NCBI GenBank assembly: GCA_021464415.1
Contig: CM038467.1
Location: 68,085,393-68,149,392 of the forward strand
Source: Lonicera japonica
Taxonomy: Eukaryota > Streptophyta > Magnoliopsida > Dipsacales > Caprifoliaceae
Direction of reading: 5' to 3'
Length of the DNA: 64,000 bases
Positions 46,968 to 57,063 of this stretch are shown in pieces. Position numbers and translations under genes: made by a program. Below the pieces are notes generated by a model that did no database searches, had not been told where the DNA came from, and was given only the letters and a program-made list of their open reading frames with translations. Numbering within the stretch: position 1 is the stretch's first letter; each line of letters begins with the position of its first letter.

Positions 46968-47046
46968 GTCTAGGACGCTACCCAGAGCGGACAATATCGT
47001 ACTGAGGTCTAGGACGCTACCCAGAGCGGACAATATCGTACTGAGG
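46968..47046 (+). repeat. Tandem duplication near the end of LTR2
   Basis: GTCTAGGACGCTACCCAGAG through ATCGTACTGAG is present twice in a row; LTR1 has one. With the upstream duplication this accounts for the 80-bp difference between the LTRs. Confidence 0.85.
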
Positions 47047-47069
47047 TGGGACCGGGTTGTTACACAAAT

Positions 47070-47324
47070 TTCATCAAATATATATATATATAACAGTTTT
47101 TCAACCAAATTTAGATTTGATGGACATGATGTACTCATTCTCAAATTTTATTAAAAAATTCAGTCATTTACACGAGTTCATCTCTATGTATACATATATT
47201 CCATCTTTGGAAATGTCCTTAACATCATGGAATATATATATACTAAATTTAAAATTTTTTAGGATGCTCTCCACAACTTTGTTTTTTTAGAAGGATGTAG
47301 TCCTCAAATTATATCTGAAGATAG
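47070..47324. other. Short spacer
   Basis: AT-rich with a TA run near 47081-47092. Nothing recognised. Confidence 0.5.
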
Positions 47325-47462
47325 TAAGACCATCTTTAATGGGAAAGCTAAAAAGGTATGCTAAAATGGTATATTTTTACTATTTGAAAACAGAGAGGCG
47401 CAGCGCAAGAGATGGTAAATTTAACTCGGACGATTTATCATATGTCGGGGCATAATAGGAAG

Positions 47463-47529
47463 CTGTCGCACGACACATGGTGCATCGTCTCACGGTTTTG
47501 ATAGCCACGACACATGATGTGTCGTGGCA
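47463..47529. promoter_or_regulatory. 5' subterminal palindromes of Harbinger copy 2
   Basis: TGTCGCACGACA and the longer CCACGACACA-TGA-TGTGTCGTGG palindrome, as in copy 1, upstream of the PMD 5' exon. Confidence 0.6.
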
Positions 47530-47850
47530 GGCATTTTTTTTTTTTTTTTTCTTTTCTTCTTCTTCCATTTCCGAGAATAGATTGGTTTGTCTTCATTCCA
47601 TTCCATTATTGCATGCATGCTTTGTGTACCTTGCATGCTTTCTCTTCTTTTAAAATAATGAAAGCCTATGCCTTCACGGGTGCCTTGAAAATATTTTGTC
47701 TTCACATAGATTTTCATCCATATATACTTTATCATTCTATGTGTATTCTTCATCATTTCTTCTCATCAACTACATCACGTCCGCAATCATCTTATTTATA
47801 TCACTTCGTTGTATTAATTTCAGTTTCATCCGTAAATTTTCTCTTTCAAG

Positions 47851-47953
47851 GTATAAATTATTTTACAAATTTTATTTTATTTGTTATTGATCTTTATCTC
47901 TCAATAATTATATCTTTAGATATTTCATAACATCTAATTTTTATTTTGTGTAG
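47851..47953 (+). other. Putative 5'-UTR intron of the PMD gene, copy 2
   Basis: Same donor (CAAG/GTATAA) and acceptor (TGTGTAG) as copy 1; the ATG follows two bases after the intron. Confidence 0.5.
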
Positions 47954-47954
47954 A

Positions 47955-49990
47955 ATGAAATCAATCAAGAGAATGTTTGCCAAACAATCGACAAGGAAGG
48001 CAGATGAAAGTGGGTCTAGTAATGATCCACCAAGACCTAGCAGCGCAAGACCTAGCAGCGCAAGACGTAGGTCGACACAACGACAAAATGAACCCGAATC
48101 ACGTTCAATTTCATTAGGTAATTACAAACGTGTTGTTGATAACGAATACCACGTTTCAAACCCTGAAGTTAAAAAATTAAAATCTGGAAATTACTTCGCG
48201 ATACGATCGACGTGGCACACAGCCAATGAATTATATGTTACCTTATCGCATAATAATGAGGTAAAACGTTTAATCGATAATGCCGGGTGGTCAACAATTT
48301 TCTCGCTTCACATGCCAAAATCAGACCGTGGTGTTGTAGAAGCTTGTATTCGACGTTGGTGGGATACTACACATACATTTCACCTACCTACATGTGAGAT
48401 TGGCCTTACACCGTTTGATTTCACAATGATAACAGGTTCGATTTTTATTTATTATAATTATTTATGCATTATTTTTTTAAACGCAAAATTTTACTATCTA
48501 ATACATTTTTACCACTTTCTCAATTTAATATAGGAATTTCAATTGGAGGAAAATTAGATCTTCCGCCGTATAGTGATGGGGAACTATTAGTTGACACAAA
48601 GAATACATTGGAGACATTTTTTCCAATGATTCATGCCACCATTGATTCAGGTTGCATTAAAGGTTCAGATTTAGCCTATTATCTATTAGCTGATGGAATA
48701 ACAGAAGTTGTTGAACCAGTCATTATTGCTAGGGTATTTTGTTTTTATGTTATCGGATATATCTTCTTTCCAAATGCAAGTAATACTTGCCAAATTGGCT
48801 GGTTAAATTATTTAATAGATATGGAAAATATTGGCAACTATGACTGGGGGTCAGCAATTTTAGCCAGAATATATCATTGCCTTGATGCTGTGTGCCGGAG
48901 AAAAATGAAAAGCGTAAATTGCTTTTGGCAGGTGATAGAGGTATTATTTATTATTCAACATATTAATTTTTATATATATTTTTTTAATATGTGTTATTTA
49001 TGTATTCAATTTTAATTTCAGTACTTCTATTACGAACACTTCGGCACAACTTGTCCAATATTAAAAGAACCTCTTGTTGACACGTGGCCCAGAATTCATA
49101 GATGGTCAAAGATAAATTACAATGAAAGATCTAGAAATGCTGTGCGGTTCAACTATGATATTGCAAATCAACAATTGGATATGCGCTCTATGCAGTCAAT
49201 TATTTGGCAACCGTACATGAATTCAACAGCTTTAGAAATTGCAACTAATGTCATGTCATACAATATGTCAAGATTTCGGTTTGTTTTAATGGACCCACAG
49301 CTTGGTGGAACATGGTATTTAGGTGATCGGTGCAACAAACAAATATATGGAGTTTTTGCGCTCCCTAATGATCCTCCAGAAAAACTTGGAACTGTTTCTC
49401 GTGAACTCTATGTTGCTTTATCTCAAGGTGAATGGATACCATCCACGCAATATATAAATGAAGCTATAATAGATCAGTACACCGAGTATTGGGCAGCTGT
49501 ATCACATGGTCCATTATTGGCAGCACTTAGTCGTGGGGTAAACACCGATCAAATTGGGCTTCATAAATTAGTAGGAAATGAAGTACAATTGCCATGTACC
49601 CCACATGAGTTACAAGGGCACGTATATGATACGCAGGGTGCTTCTACATCATCGCAGCCATCCCAAGTTGATTGGACATACCAGATTTGTACTCCAATTG
49701 GTGAAACAATTACTTTGCCTTTCGAACGTGAAGCAACTAATCTGAATGTCCCACCTGCAATGACATTTAGCCGAGGAAATTGGAGAGAAATGTACATCGA
49801 TGCAATGACAATTTCTAACCAGTTGCGTTCTATATTATTATCTAATAGTACGGAAATGTCTCGCCAATTAAGAGATAAGGAAGCTGAGATTGAATTTTTA
49901 CGAAGGAATGGAGGTTATCGACCAAGTACAAATTTTGATCAGGATGCAAATGAAACGTATTCTCAATGGCCCGGTTTAGATGATAACTAA
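47955..49990 (+). CDS. Plant mobile domain (PMD) protein, three exons, open
   Basis: Exons 47955-48435, 48534-48940 and 49022-49990, joined by GT-AG introns that keep frame (phase 1, then phase 0), encode 618 residues with no internal stop. The second donor could instead be at CAG/GTGATAG, nine bases earlier, also in frame. Features: a basic Ser/Pro/Arg-rich N-terminus (1-55); a PMD body with WSTIFSLHMPKSDRGVVEA, IRRWWDTTHTFHLPTCEIG, LTPFDFTMITGISIGG, then NYDWGSAILARIYHCLDAV, FWQVIE, TWPRIHRWSK and GGTWYLGDRCNKQIYG; a C-terminal coiled coil with QLRDKEAEIEFLRR. Related host proteins (MAIN, MAIL1) are nuclear and affect gene expression and transposon silencing. No phosphatase or nuclease domain is present. 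Its role in the transposon is unknown: end binding, anti-silencing or passenger. Confidence 0.85.
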
Positions 49991-50166
49991 TATATGTCAG
50001 ATATAAATTTTGGTAAATTTTATTAGTACATGTACTGTTGATATTGTAAAAAATATATTATAAATAAATAATGCCAATTACTATTATTATAAATTGTGTG
50101 TACTAATTCATATAGAATTTGATGTACATAATAAAATATCTATGGTAAATAAAGTTGATTCCTCAT

Positions 50167-50426
50167 GGCCCCACCAAAGAAATAATAAAGCAAATGGAGA
50201 TGGCAAAGTTTTCACAACCGACAGCAAAAGTTAAATACCAACAAAAGACATCAATGACTACTTCTTTGTCACCAAAGAAATAATAAAGCAAATGGCCCCA
50301 CCAAAGAAATAATAAAGCAAATGGAGAATACAAAGTCTTCACCACCGACAGCAAAAATGAAATACCAACAAAAGACATCAATGACTACTTCTTTGCCACC
50401 AAAGAAATAATAAAGCAAATGGCCCC
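50167..50426. repeat. 127-bp tandem duplication between PMD and transposase, copy 2
   Basis: Same array as in copy 1, unchanged in unit number. Confidence 0.75.
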
Positions 50427-50603
50427 ACAACTTTATTATATTAACCTCCCACCCACCAACCACTTTTTCTTTGCCATCATATTTCCCCTGTGCATTCTAC
50501 ATAATTTAGCTACCCACTACTACCTATATATATTGAGAAATGCATAGCATCAGATGTATAATTCATTTCTCCCACCATAAATTATCAAAAATAAATATAG
50601 TAG

Positions 50604-51926
50604 ATGTCCAGTTCATATGATGAATATTTCGGGCAAGATGGCAACGAAGAAGAAATAATGCTCTTGACCCAAATGATGGCGAATTTAAACAGAATGCAAG
50701 ATGCTTCTGCGATTGCGTATAATCAGGAAGAAACATATAACGCTATTGCGAATATTCATACTCTTGAAAATACAGAAGTTACATTGAGAAGAACAAAGCA
50801 CCGCCAAAGGGAAGCTGCTCACGAAAGGCTATGGAATGACTACTTCAGTGAAAATCCAGTATATCCAGAAAGTGATTTTCGTCGCAGATTTCGCATGCGC
50901 AGACCTCTATTCAATCGAATTTTAGAGGCTGTGGTTAATTACGACAACTACTTTGTGCAAAACGCAGATGCTCTAGGGCGAAAAGGGTTAACTCCTCATC
51001 AAAAAATAATAGCAGCGCTACGCCACATGTGCTACGGGGCATGTGCCGACATATGGGGGGAGTATCTGGCAATAGGTGAGTCCACAGCAATTAAATCATT
51101 GAAGCGATTTTGTTCTGCCATTGTTGGAATATTTGGTCCAGAGTACCTTCGAGCTCCTACCTCGGCAGATGTAGAACGATTATCCTCAGAAAATGCTGCA
51201 AGAGGATTCCCGGGAATGCTCGGAAGTATTGATTGTATGCATTGGCAATGGAAAAATTGTCTAGTTGCATGGCAGGGTGCATACCGAGGGCATAAGGGAT
51301 GTCCAACACTTATCCTTGAAGCAGTTGCATCTTACGATACATGGATTTGGTCGTCATATTTTGGTATGCCAGGTGCTAATAATGATCTAAATGTCTTAGC
51401 CCGATCACATGTTTTTGAAGATCTTTTACATGGTAGAACTCCGCCAATTCTTTTTGAAATAAATGGCAATCAATACAACATGGGATATTATTTAGCAGAT
51501 GGTATTTATCCATGTTACGCAACTATCGTAAAAAGTATGAAGAGGCCTAACACACAAAAAGAGAAAATTTTTTCACAAGCACAAGAAAGTGTGAGAAAGG
51601 ATGTGGAACGTGCTTTTGGCATTCTACAAGCAAGGTTTGCCATAGTCCGTCAGCCTGGCAGGTTATGGAATCAGGACGCGCTAACCATTGTGATTCAAGC
51701 ATGTATAATATTACACAACATGATTGTTGAAGATGAACGTCGTACAAATTGGGATTGTGTGTACGATCAAATTGAAGATCTGCCTGAAATGCAACGAGAT
51801 CCAACATTAGTGTTCAACGCTTATATTAATCGTCGGGCCGAAATGACAAATGCTGACATTCATAACCGTTTACGCGCAGATTTAGTTGAACACATTTGGC
51901 AACTATATGCACAATCTGATGCATAA
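50604..51926 (+). CDS. PIF/Harbinger DDE transposase, copy 2
   Basis: 440 codons, ATG to TAA, open. The acidic positions D210 (GSIDCMHW), D261 (GANNDLNVL), D299 (LADGIYP) and E335 (DVERAFG) are all kept. The one amino-acid difference noticed from copy 1 is L at 220 (WKNCLVAW), just after the first catalytic motif; the more usual residue is unknown to me. Two bases before the ATG region also differ (ATAGTAG against ATAGCAG), of unknown effect. Confidence 0.93.
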   Translation: MSSSYDEYFGQDGNEEEIMLLTQMMANLNRMQDASAIAYNQEETYNAIANIHTLENTEVTLRRTKHRQREAAHERLWNDYFSENPVYPESDFRRRFRMRRPLFNRILEAVVNYDNYFVQNADALGRKGLTPHQKIIAALRHMCYGACADIWGEYLAIGESTAIKSLKRFCSAIVGIFGPEYLRAPTSADVERLSSENAARGFPGMLGSIDCMHWQWKNCLVAWQGAYRGHKGCPTLILEAVASYDTWIWSSYFGMPGANNDLNVLARSHVFEDLLHGRTPPILFEINGNQYNMGYYLADGIYPCYATIVKSMKRPNTQKEKIFSQAQESVRKDVERAFGILQARFAIVRQPGRLWNQDALTIVIQACIILHNMIVEDERRTNWDCVYDQIEDLPEMQRDPTLVFNAYINRRAEMTNADIHNRLRADLVEHIWQLYAQSDA

Positions 51927-52262
51927 ATCATCAAATATATTTAGTATATTAATATATTTAAATGTTATGTATTAATAAATGTTATGTATTAATAAATGTG
52001 AAATAATATATTTAAATGTTTATTATATTAATAAATGTGAAATAATATATTAGATTAAATGTTTATTATATTATATTAATAAATGTTTATTAAATTATAT
52101 TATGTTATCGGATATTTAAATGTTTATTATATTATATTAATAAATGTTTTTCTCAATTTATTATATTAATAAATGTGAAATAATCGAATATTTCAATGTT
52201 AAATATATTAGAAATATTTATTATATTAATAAATGTGAAATAATAAAGCAAAAAGATATCTC
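51927..52262. repeat. AT-rich repeats between transposase and ORF1, copy 2
   Basis: Same ATTAATAAATGT-type tandem text as in copy 1; no coding content. Confidence 0.7.
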
Positions 52263-52420
52263 CTTAATAGAAAACAGTTAAACATTACAAATAAAGAGGA
52301 AAAAATACAATGCTTAAAATAAAATAGTTCAATAAAAAGACATTACTTAAAATAAAATAGTCCAACAAGAAGCAATTAACTTACAAAATAAAACAGTGCA
52401 TTAGCAGATAATTATTTTCC

Positions 52421-53497
52421 CTAATAATTTGGAAAATGGCGAGAAAAGTTTTGCGACGCTTGACTTTGTTGACGTCTTCGGTTTAGTAACTCTTGAATCC
52501 GATAATCATAAAGTTCACGTTGTTGATCAGTCATGCGACTTAAATCCATTCCCATTAATGTTGCTTCCTCGGCGGCATCTCTTCTTTGTTCTTCTCGTTC
52601 AAGTCTTTGGTCTTCTCGAATCTGCCTTTCTTCTTCTCGAATGCGCCTTTGTTCTTCGCGATTCCTCCTATCTTCTTCACGATTATTCCTTTCTCGTTCT
52701 TCTTCCCTGCAAAATACTAGACGTTCCATTTTTTCATGCATACTTTTTTGCTCAGCATTTTGTAAAGCCAAATTACTTTCGTATAGTTCTGAGAATTTTT
52801 GTGCTCTTTCAAGTGAAGCAGAACTAATAGTTAGACTTTTCTGTTTTTCCTTCCTTTTTTTTTGTAATTTTGCTTCATTTCTTCCCGTAGGCCGATTCTC
52901 ATCTGGACCTTCGATATCAATGGGGGAAGATGTATTGCCTAGATTAACCGAAGAAGATCCACCGGCGCTATCCGTTGGGTCAAAACGAGACCGTTGTGTA
53001 TTTAATGATGTTGTCTTTAAGTCATACTTTCCTGTGTGCTTTTAAAATTTCATAACATCTATCAAAAACGAAAGGTTTTTGCATTTCTATTTGGTAACTC
53101 TCCCGAGCTTCTCTAACCTGCATTAAAAAATAAAAAAAGGATATTATAAAATAATTACAAAAAAAATACAATTACCGAAAATAATAGTTTTGATAGAATG
53201 CAACTTTACCCAGTCCATTTCATTTGTACCGCTTCCTTGATTACTCATTGCATGTGATAACTTTGATAAATACAACATTAGACATTTATGAATTGTAGAA
53301 TATCGCGATTTGAGAGAGCATGGAGTTCTTTTAGATACGATACCTGGCTGCTCATGATAAATTAACGCAATCGATTCCCATACTCTTTCAATAGATTGAT
53401 TAGCACCAATTACCGAATCAAGACTGACGTGAATATAGGCTCGACAAAGAGCTTCATCTTCAAATGGTGTCATATTTGTTCCACGAGATCTAGACAT
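52421..53497 (-). pseudogene. Harbinger ORF1, Myb/SANT-like protein, copy 2
   Basis: Exon 1 53497-53210, intron 53209-53118, exon 2 53117-52421. The domain layout is as in copy 1: SANT-like trihelix, then a REE-rich coiled coil ending QNFSRHFPNY. The 9-base homopolymer at 52855-52863 keeps the coiled-coil frame connected to the Ser/Thr-rich middle (FDPTDSAGGSSSVNLG). The extra base near 53044-53047 still breaks the frame between CYEILK and the middle, and exon 2 is one base over a multiple of three. Splicing to the AG after TTTTAAAAG would drop about 26 residues and restore frame, so an expressed shorter form is possible. Without transcripts I call it a pseudogene. Confidence 0.7.
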
Positions 53498-53764
53498 TCT
53501 AAAAATTATAGAGATAAATTATTTGAAAATAAAAATCTTACGATACGTAGAATGAAAGATGAAAGTTTTTTTTCATAACCTACACAATAAAAATAATAAT
53601 ATGAGAATACAGTAGAGAAAGCTCAATTGAATATTTGAAAGAACACTTATTCAAAGCTTTCAACAATTTTGAGATAGTACTACTGAAGCTATTTTACTGC
53701 TATAAAATTTTCTGGCATCGGAGCTTGTTTATAAATACTGGAAAGAGCACCAACGGAGGGATAT

Positions 53765-53918
53765 TTCATGATGTGTACCACGACACATCATGAATCGTCC
53801 GAATGTATACCACGATTAATAATGCATCGTCCAAGGGATTTTCAATGATGTGTCGCACGACACATCATTGATCGGCCAAGCATTATTTTTCTTCTCACGA
53901 CACATGATGTGTCGTGAG
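53765..53918. promoter_or_regulatory. 3' subterminal palindrome cluster of Harbinger copy 2
   Basis: The same three palindromes as at 20834-20987, unchanged as far as I can see. Confidence 0.65.
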
Positions 53919-54091
53919 AGGCTTCCACTCTGCCCCGTCGTTTGATCAATCGTCCGAGCTAAAATATTGTCGGGAGCCAATTTTGGCTTTGGTTTACACT
54001 TTTGGCTTCACTTTTACCTTTTTACCTTACCCAATAAAACAATAAAAAAGCCAAATTTGGCCATTTAGACATTGCAATGGAGATGGTCTAA

Positions 54092-54967
54092 GCGGCAAAT
54101 ACTAAAAGCGTGGATGACAGATACTATTACACTGTGCAGGAAAATTTAGTACTACTTGGTTCAAAGTTGTTTTTCGTTCCTGTAGTCTAAAATTGTAATT
54201 TCACATAGAATGTTTGAGGCACATCAACTTATTATTCAACCTCTTAAATGGATTATAAAAAACTCCTATCGTGAATTTATCGATTTAGAATTTCGGGAAC
54301 AAACCAAACATGCACTAATAGGGTACCTTGGAGAGCAACATCCTTTTAGAAAAATGGAGAAAAAAATTTACTTTCCAAACTCACGGATTGTATCTTAGAT
54401 TTTTACATACCTAATTCCTTAATTGCGTAAACAAAAAGAGAAAATTTCAATTGCTTCCTTGATGTGTAATAACAGGGACGGACCCAGCATCTTCAGAGGG
54501 GTTAGCGAGTTTATACTAACTTTTAAAAAAAGAAAAAGAAAAAACAAGTCTTAATAAGTTTTTCAAAATTTTCCCCAGAGCCGAAGTCCGACCTATACCC
54601 TTTAGGTCCACCCCTGATTACAAACCTACTAAACAAGTAAAAATAAGCCTTTTCTAATAGATGAAGGTGAGTTGTAGAACCCTAGGATCGAGATCGAGAG
54701 AGCGATATCCTTACCAAATTAGAAAGGGCGAGAGATTGAGATTTATCGGTAGAGAGTTGAAACTCCGATCCTCCGGTTAGCCTATGTCTTGCGCGAAACT
54801 TTTGTTTCCCGCGAAAAAAAATGTGACCATGATTCACGCACTCACATGTATTACTATTTATAAGAGTGGGTAGATCTAAATATTTTTTTTGGGGCCAATT
54901 TAAAAATTAAGGGACTGATAGTTAGAGAAGGGTGATCCCTAATTGTAAAGCTCAATTGTATATTTTA
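54092..54967. other. Intergenic DNA
   Basis: No supported gene. Contains the small hAT-like candidate at 54473-54616. Confidence 0.5.
54473..54616. mobile_element. Small hAT-like MITE candidate
   Basis: The left end CAGGGACGGACCCAG and right end GGTCCACCCCTG are imperfect inverted repeats of the common plant hAT type. Flanking 8-mers (TGTAATAA and ATTACAAA) do not match, so the boundaries or age are uncertain. Confidence 0.4.
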
Positions 54968-55345
54968 ATAAGCTATTATTACATATAGAACACGTTTAGA
55001 ATATATGAATGTAATATATATATACATGTGTGTGAAGAAAGAGAGAAAAACACGTACAAATGACTTACATCGCCATTTGGAGAACAATGAATGAACACGT
55101 CACGGATGAATTTTATGAAACCAGCTAATGTGTTTTTATATGGGCAGTTGTCCTAAGTTTCGCCTGCTGGATCGCCATCCATTTATGTGCGTTAAGAAAT
55201 GTATCGCCATCAAAGCGCCTCCAGAAACCATGGGATACTTCTTCTTGAATCTGAAGGAAGTCATGGCTTTAAGCTGGCGAGACGTCATTTTATTGAAGGA
55301 ATGATAAGCTTTCCGATAATGAAGATCAATCATAAGAAAAAAAGA
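54968..55345 (-). pseudogene. Decayed kinase/KEN-like family gene, copy E (3' part)
   Basis: Minus strand: MIDLHYRKAYHSFNKMTSRQ, with GFWRRFDGDTFL in a second frame, and FIKFIRDVFIHCSPNGD-type text near the low end. It is very similar to 56260-56650, including the TATATG-rich 3' flank, so the two are a local duplication. Only the 3' part is present. Confidence 0.5.
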
Positions 55346-56259
55346 AATTGAGTCAATAAATTAAAACTAGTATGAGCTCGCCCATCAAAATATATGACCA
55401 ATAAATATTTTCCACAAATAATAAAGAAAGTGAACAATAATTCTCAATTGAAGAAGAGTATGATCATCCGATCCGGTTGATCCAAACATCCAAATCTAGT
55501 AAAGATTTCAATTTGTACAATGTAACTTTTTTAGTGCATCTACACAATTTTGTTTCTTGATCAGTTCATTTTGAAAAAAAAAAAGAATTATAATTTATCC
55601 CACAATATTTTAACACATTCATAGATTCACGATCTCGATCTCTATGAACCAAAACTAATTAATTAGAAGAGTTTACAGTGGTGTCAAATATATTGATCCA
55701 ACGCTTACACAATATTAGTTTTTTTAGTTCCAAAATCATAATAAAATGATGAATCATTAGATTATCTTACTCTTTAAATTAAATGATTAGTTCCAAAAAA
55801 AAGCATTTTAAACCTAAATTTTTTAAACAATAATGAATCTATGTCAATAAATATATATATACATTCATGATTCATGGTGTGTAGTACAAATATAATGTGA
55901 AGAGAAAAAGCTTGCTGATAAAAAAGTAATTAAATAAAAGTAAATTCATAAAAGGAAATCAACAATTGAATGTCCCGATTTAGTTACAAGCCTAGCTCTT
56001 TTGCTAAATAAATTAAAGAAGCATAATAAATATCTATTAATTCATATAAATATGACATATTACTAAAAGAACACATAATAATTGTATTAAAAGCCTCTAC
56101 AATTTTAAAAGAAAAAATTAAAGAGAAAACATTGGGCGCATACGTTCATTCATAGGCGAATAACAAATCGAGGCTCAGAAGAATTTGGCATATCAGGTGC
56201 AGGTAAAATGGAAATTCTTCGTATATAAACCACTCCATGTCCAATGTACAATAGAAATT
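55346..56259. other. AT-rich intergenic DNA
   Basis: Nothing recognised apart from short AT runs. Confidence 0.5.
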
Positions 56260-56310
56260 AAGCTATTATTACATATAAAACACGTTTAGAATATATGAAT
56301 GTAATATATG

Positions 56311-56317
<7 letters not shown>

Positions 56318-56348
<31 letters not shown>
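56318..56348. repeat. TA(n)TG(n) microsatellite
   Basis: TATATATATG followed by about twelve TG units; shorter in the duplicate copy at about 55015-55033. Confidence 0.8.
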
Positions 56349-57063
56349 AAGAAAGAGAGAGAAACACGTACATATGACTTACATCGCCATTTGGAGAACA
56401 ATGAATGAGCACATCGCGGATGAATTTTATGAAAGTAGCTAATGTGTTTTTATATGGGCGGTTGTCCTGAGTTTCGCCTGCTGGATTGCCATCCATTATG
56501 TCCGTTAAGAAATGTATCGTTATCAAAGCCCCTCCAGAAACCATGGGATACTTCTTCTTGAATCTGAAGGAAGTCATGGCTTTAAGCTGGCGATACGTCA
56601 TTTTATTAAAGGGATCATAAGCTTGCTAATAACGAAAATCAGTCATAAAATGTCGTCTGCTTGTGAAACCTCACAAGCAATAGTGCTTGTGGATCTGGTC
56701 TACATATCTGCATGTATAGATTGGTATAGATACACGTCCAAGAATTAAATCTATAATTATTAAACTAATAATAACAATAAATAATAGTGAAATTTGAAAA
56801 CAAATATAATTTATCTTGGATTTAGTGAGAGAAATACTAAGTAAATCTTACTCCAAAGGTTCTCTTAATAGTTTCAAAAGGTTCATTAGCTTAGGCGAAT
56901 TTGAAAACAAAATATCAGGGAGAAAAAAGGCAGAATGCACTTCCTCGATAAGATTTGCCAATCTGGCATAATCCCTTTTCCTTAAATAATCAAAGTCTAC
57001 AAAAAAATGTAAGATAATGTACATATTAAATTTTGATTTAAGGTCAACAATAAACAAGATTAT

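Larger units (their letters stand above)
46229..47064 (+). mobile_element. Complete Cassandra TRIM retrotransposon
   Basis: Two LTRs (46229-46571 and 46642-47064), both starting TGTGACGCCCTGAGTGATGA and ending in GTTACA, flank a 70-bp interior. The target duplication CAAAT (46224-46228 and 47065-47069) is perfect. The interior opens with the initiator-tRNA-Met primer site TGGTATCAGAGC (46574-46585) and closes with a purine tract TTGGGGGGAAGGA (46629-46641). Each LTR contains a 5S-rRNA-derived segment, the hallmark of Cassandra. No protein is coded, so it needs reverse transcriptase and integrase from other elements. LTR2 is longer because of two short tandem duplications. Confidence 0.95.
47328..54088. 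mobile_element. PIF/Harbinger element, copy 2, carrying an open PMD gene
   Basis: Same ends as copy 1 (GACCATCT... ...AGATGGTC), flanked by TAA (47325-47327 and 54089-54091). The different TSD and different flanks show an independent insertion, not a segmental duplication. Gene order PMD (+), transposase (+), ORF1 (-). PMD and transposase are open here and ORF1 has a single frame break. Near-identity to copy 1 points to recent activity of the family. This is the better reference copy. Confidence 0.94.

Noticed and set aside
54465..54624. Firm hAT call for the 144-bp element
   Set aside because: Flanking 8-mers do not match, so it is listed only as a low-confidence candidate.
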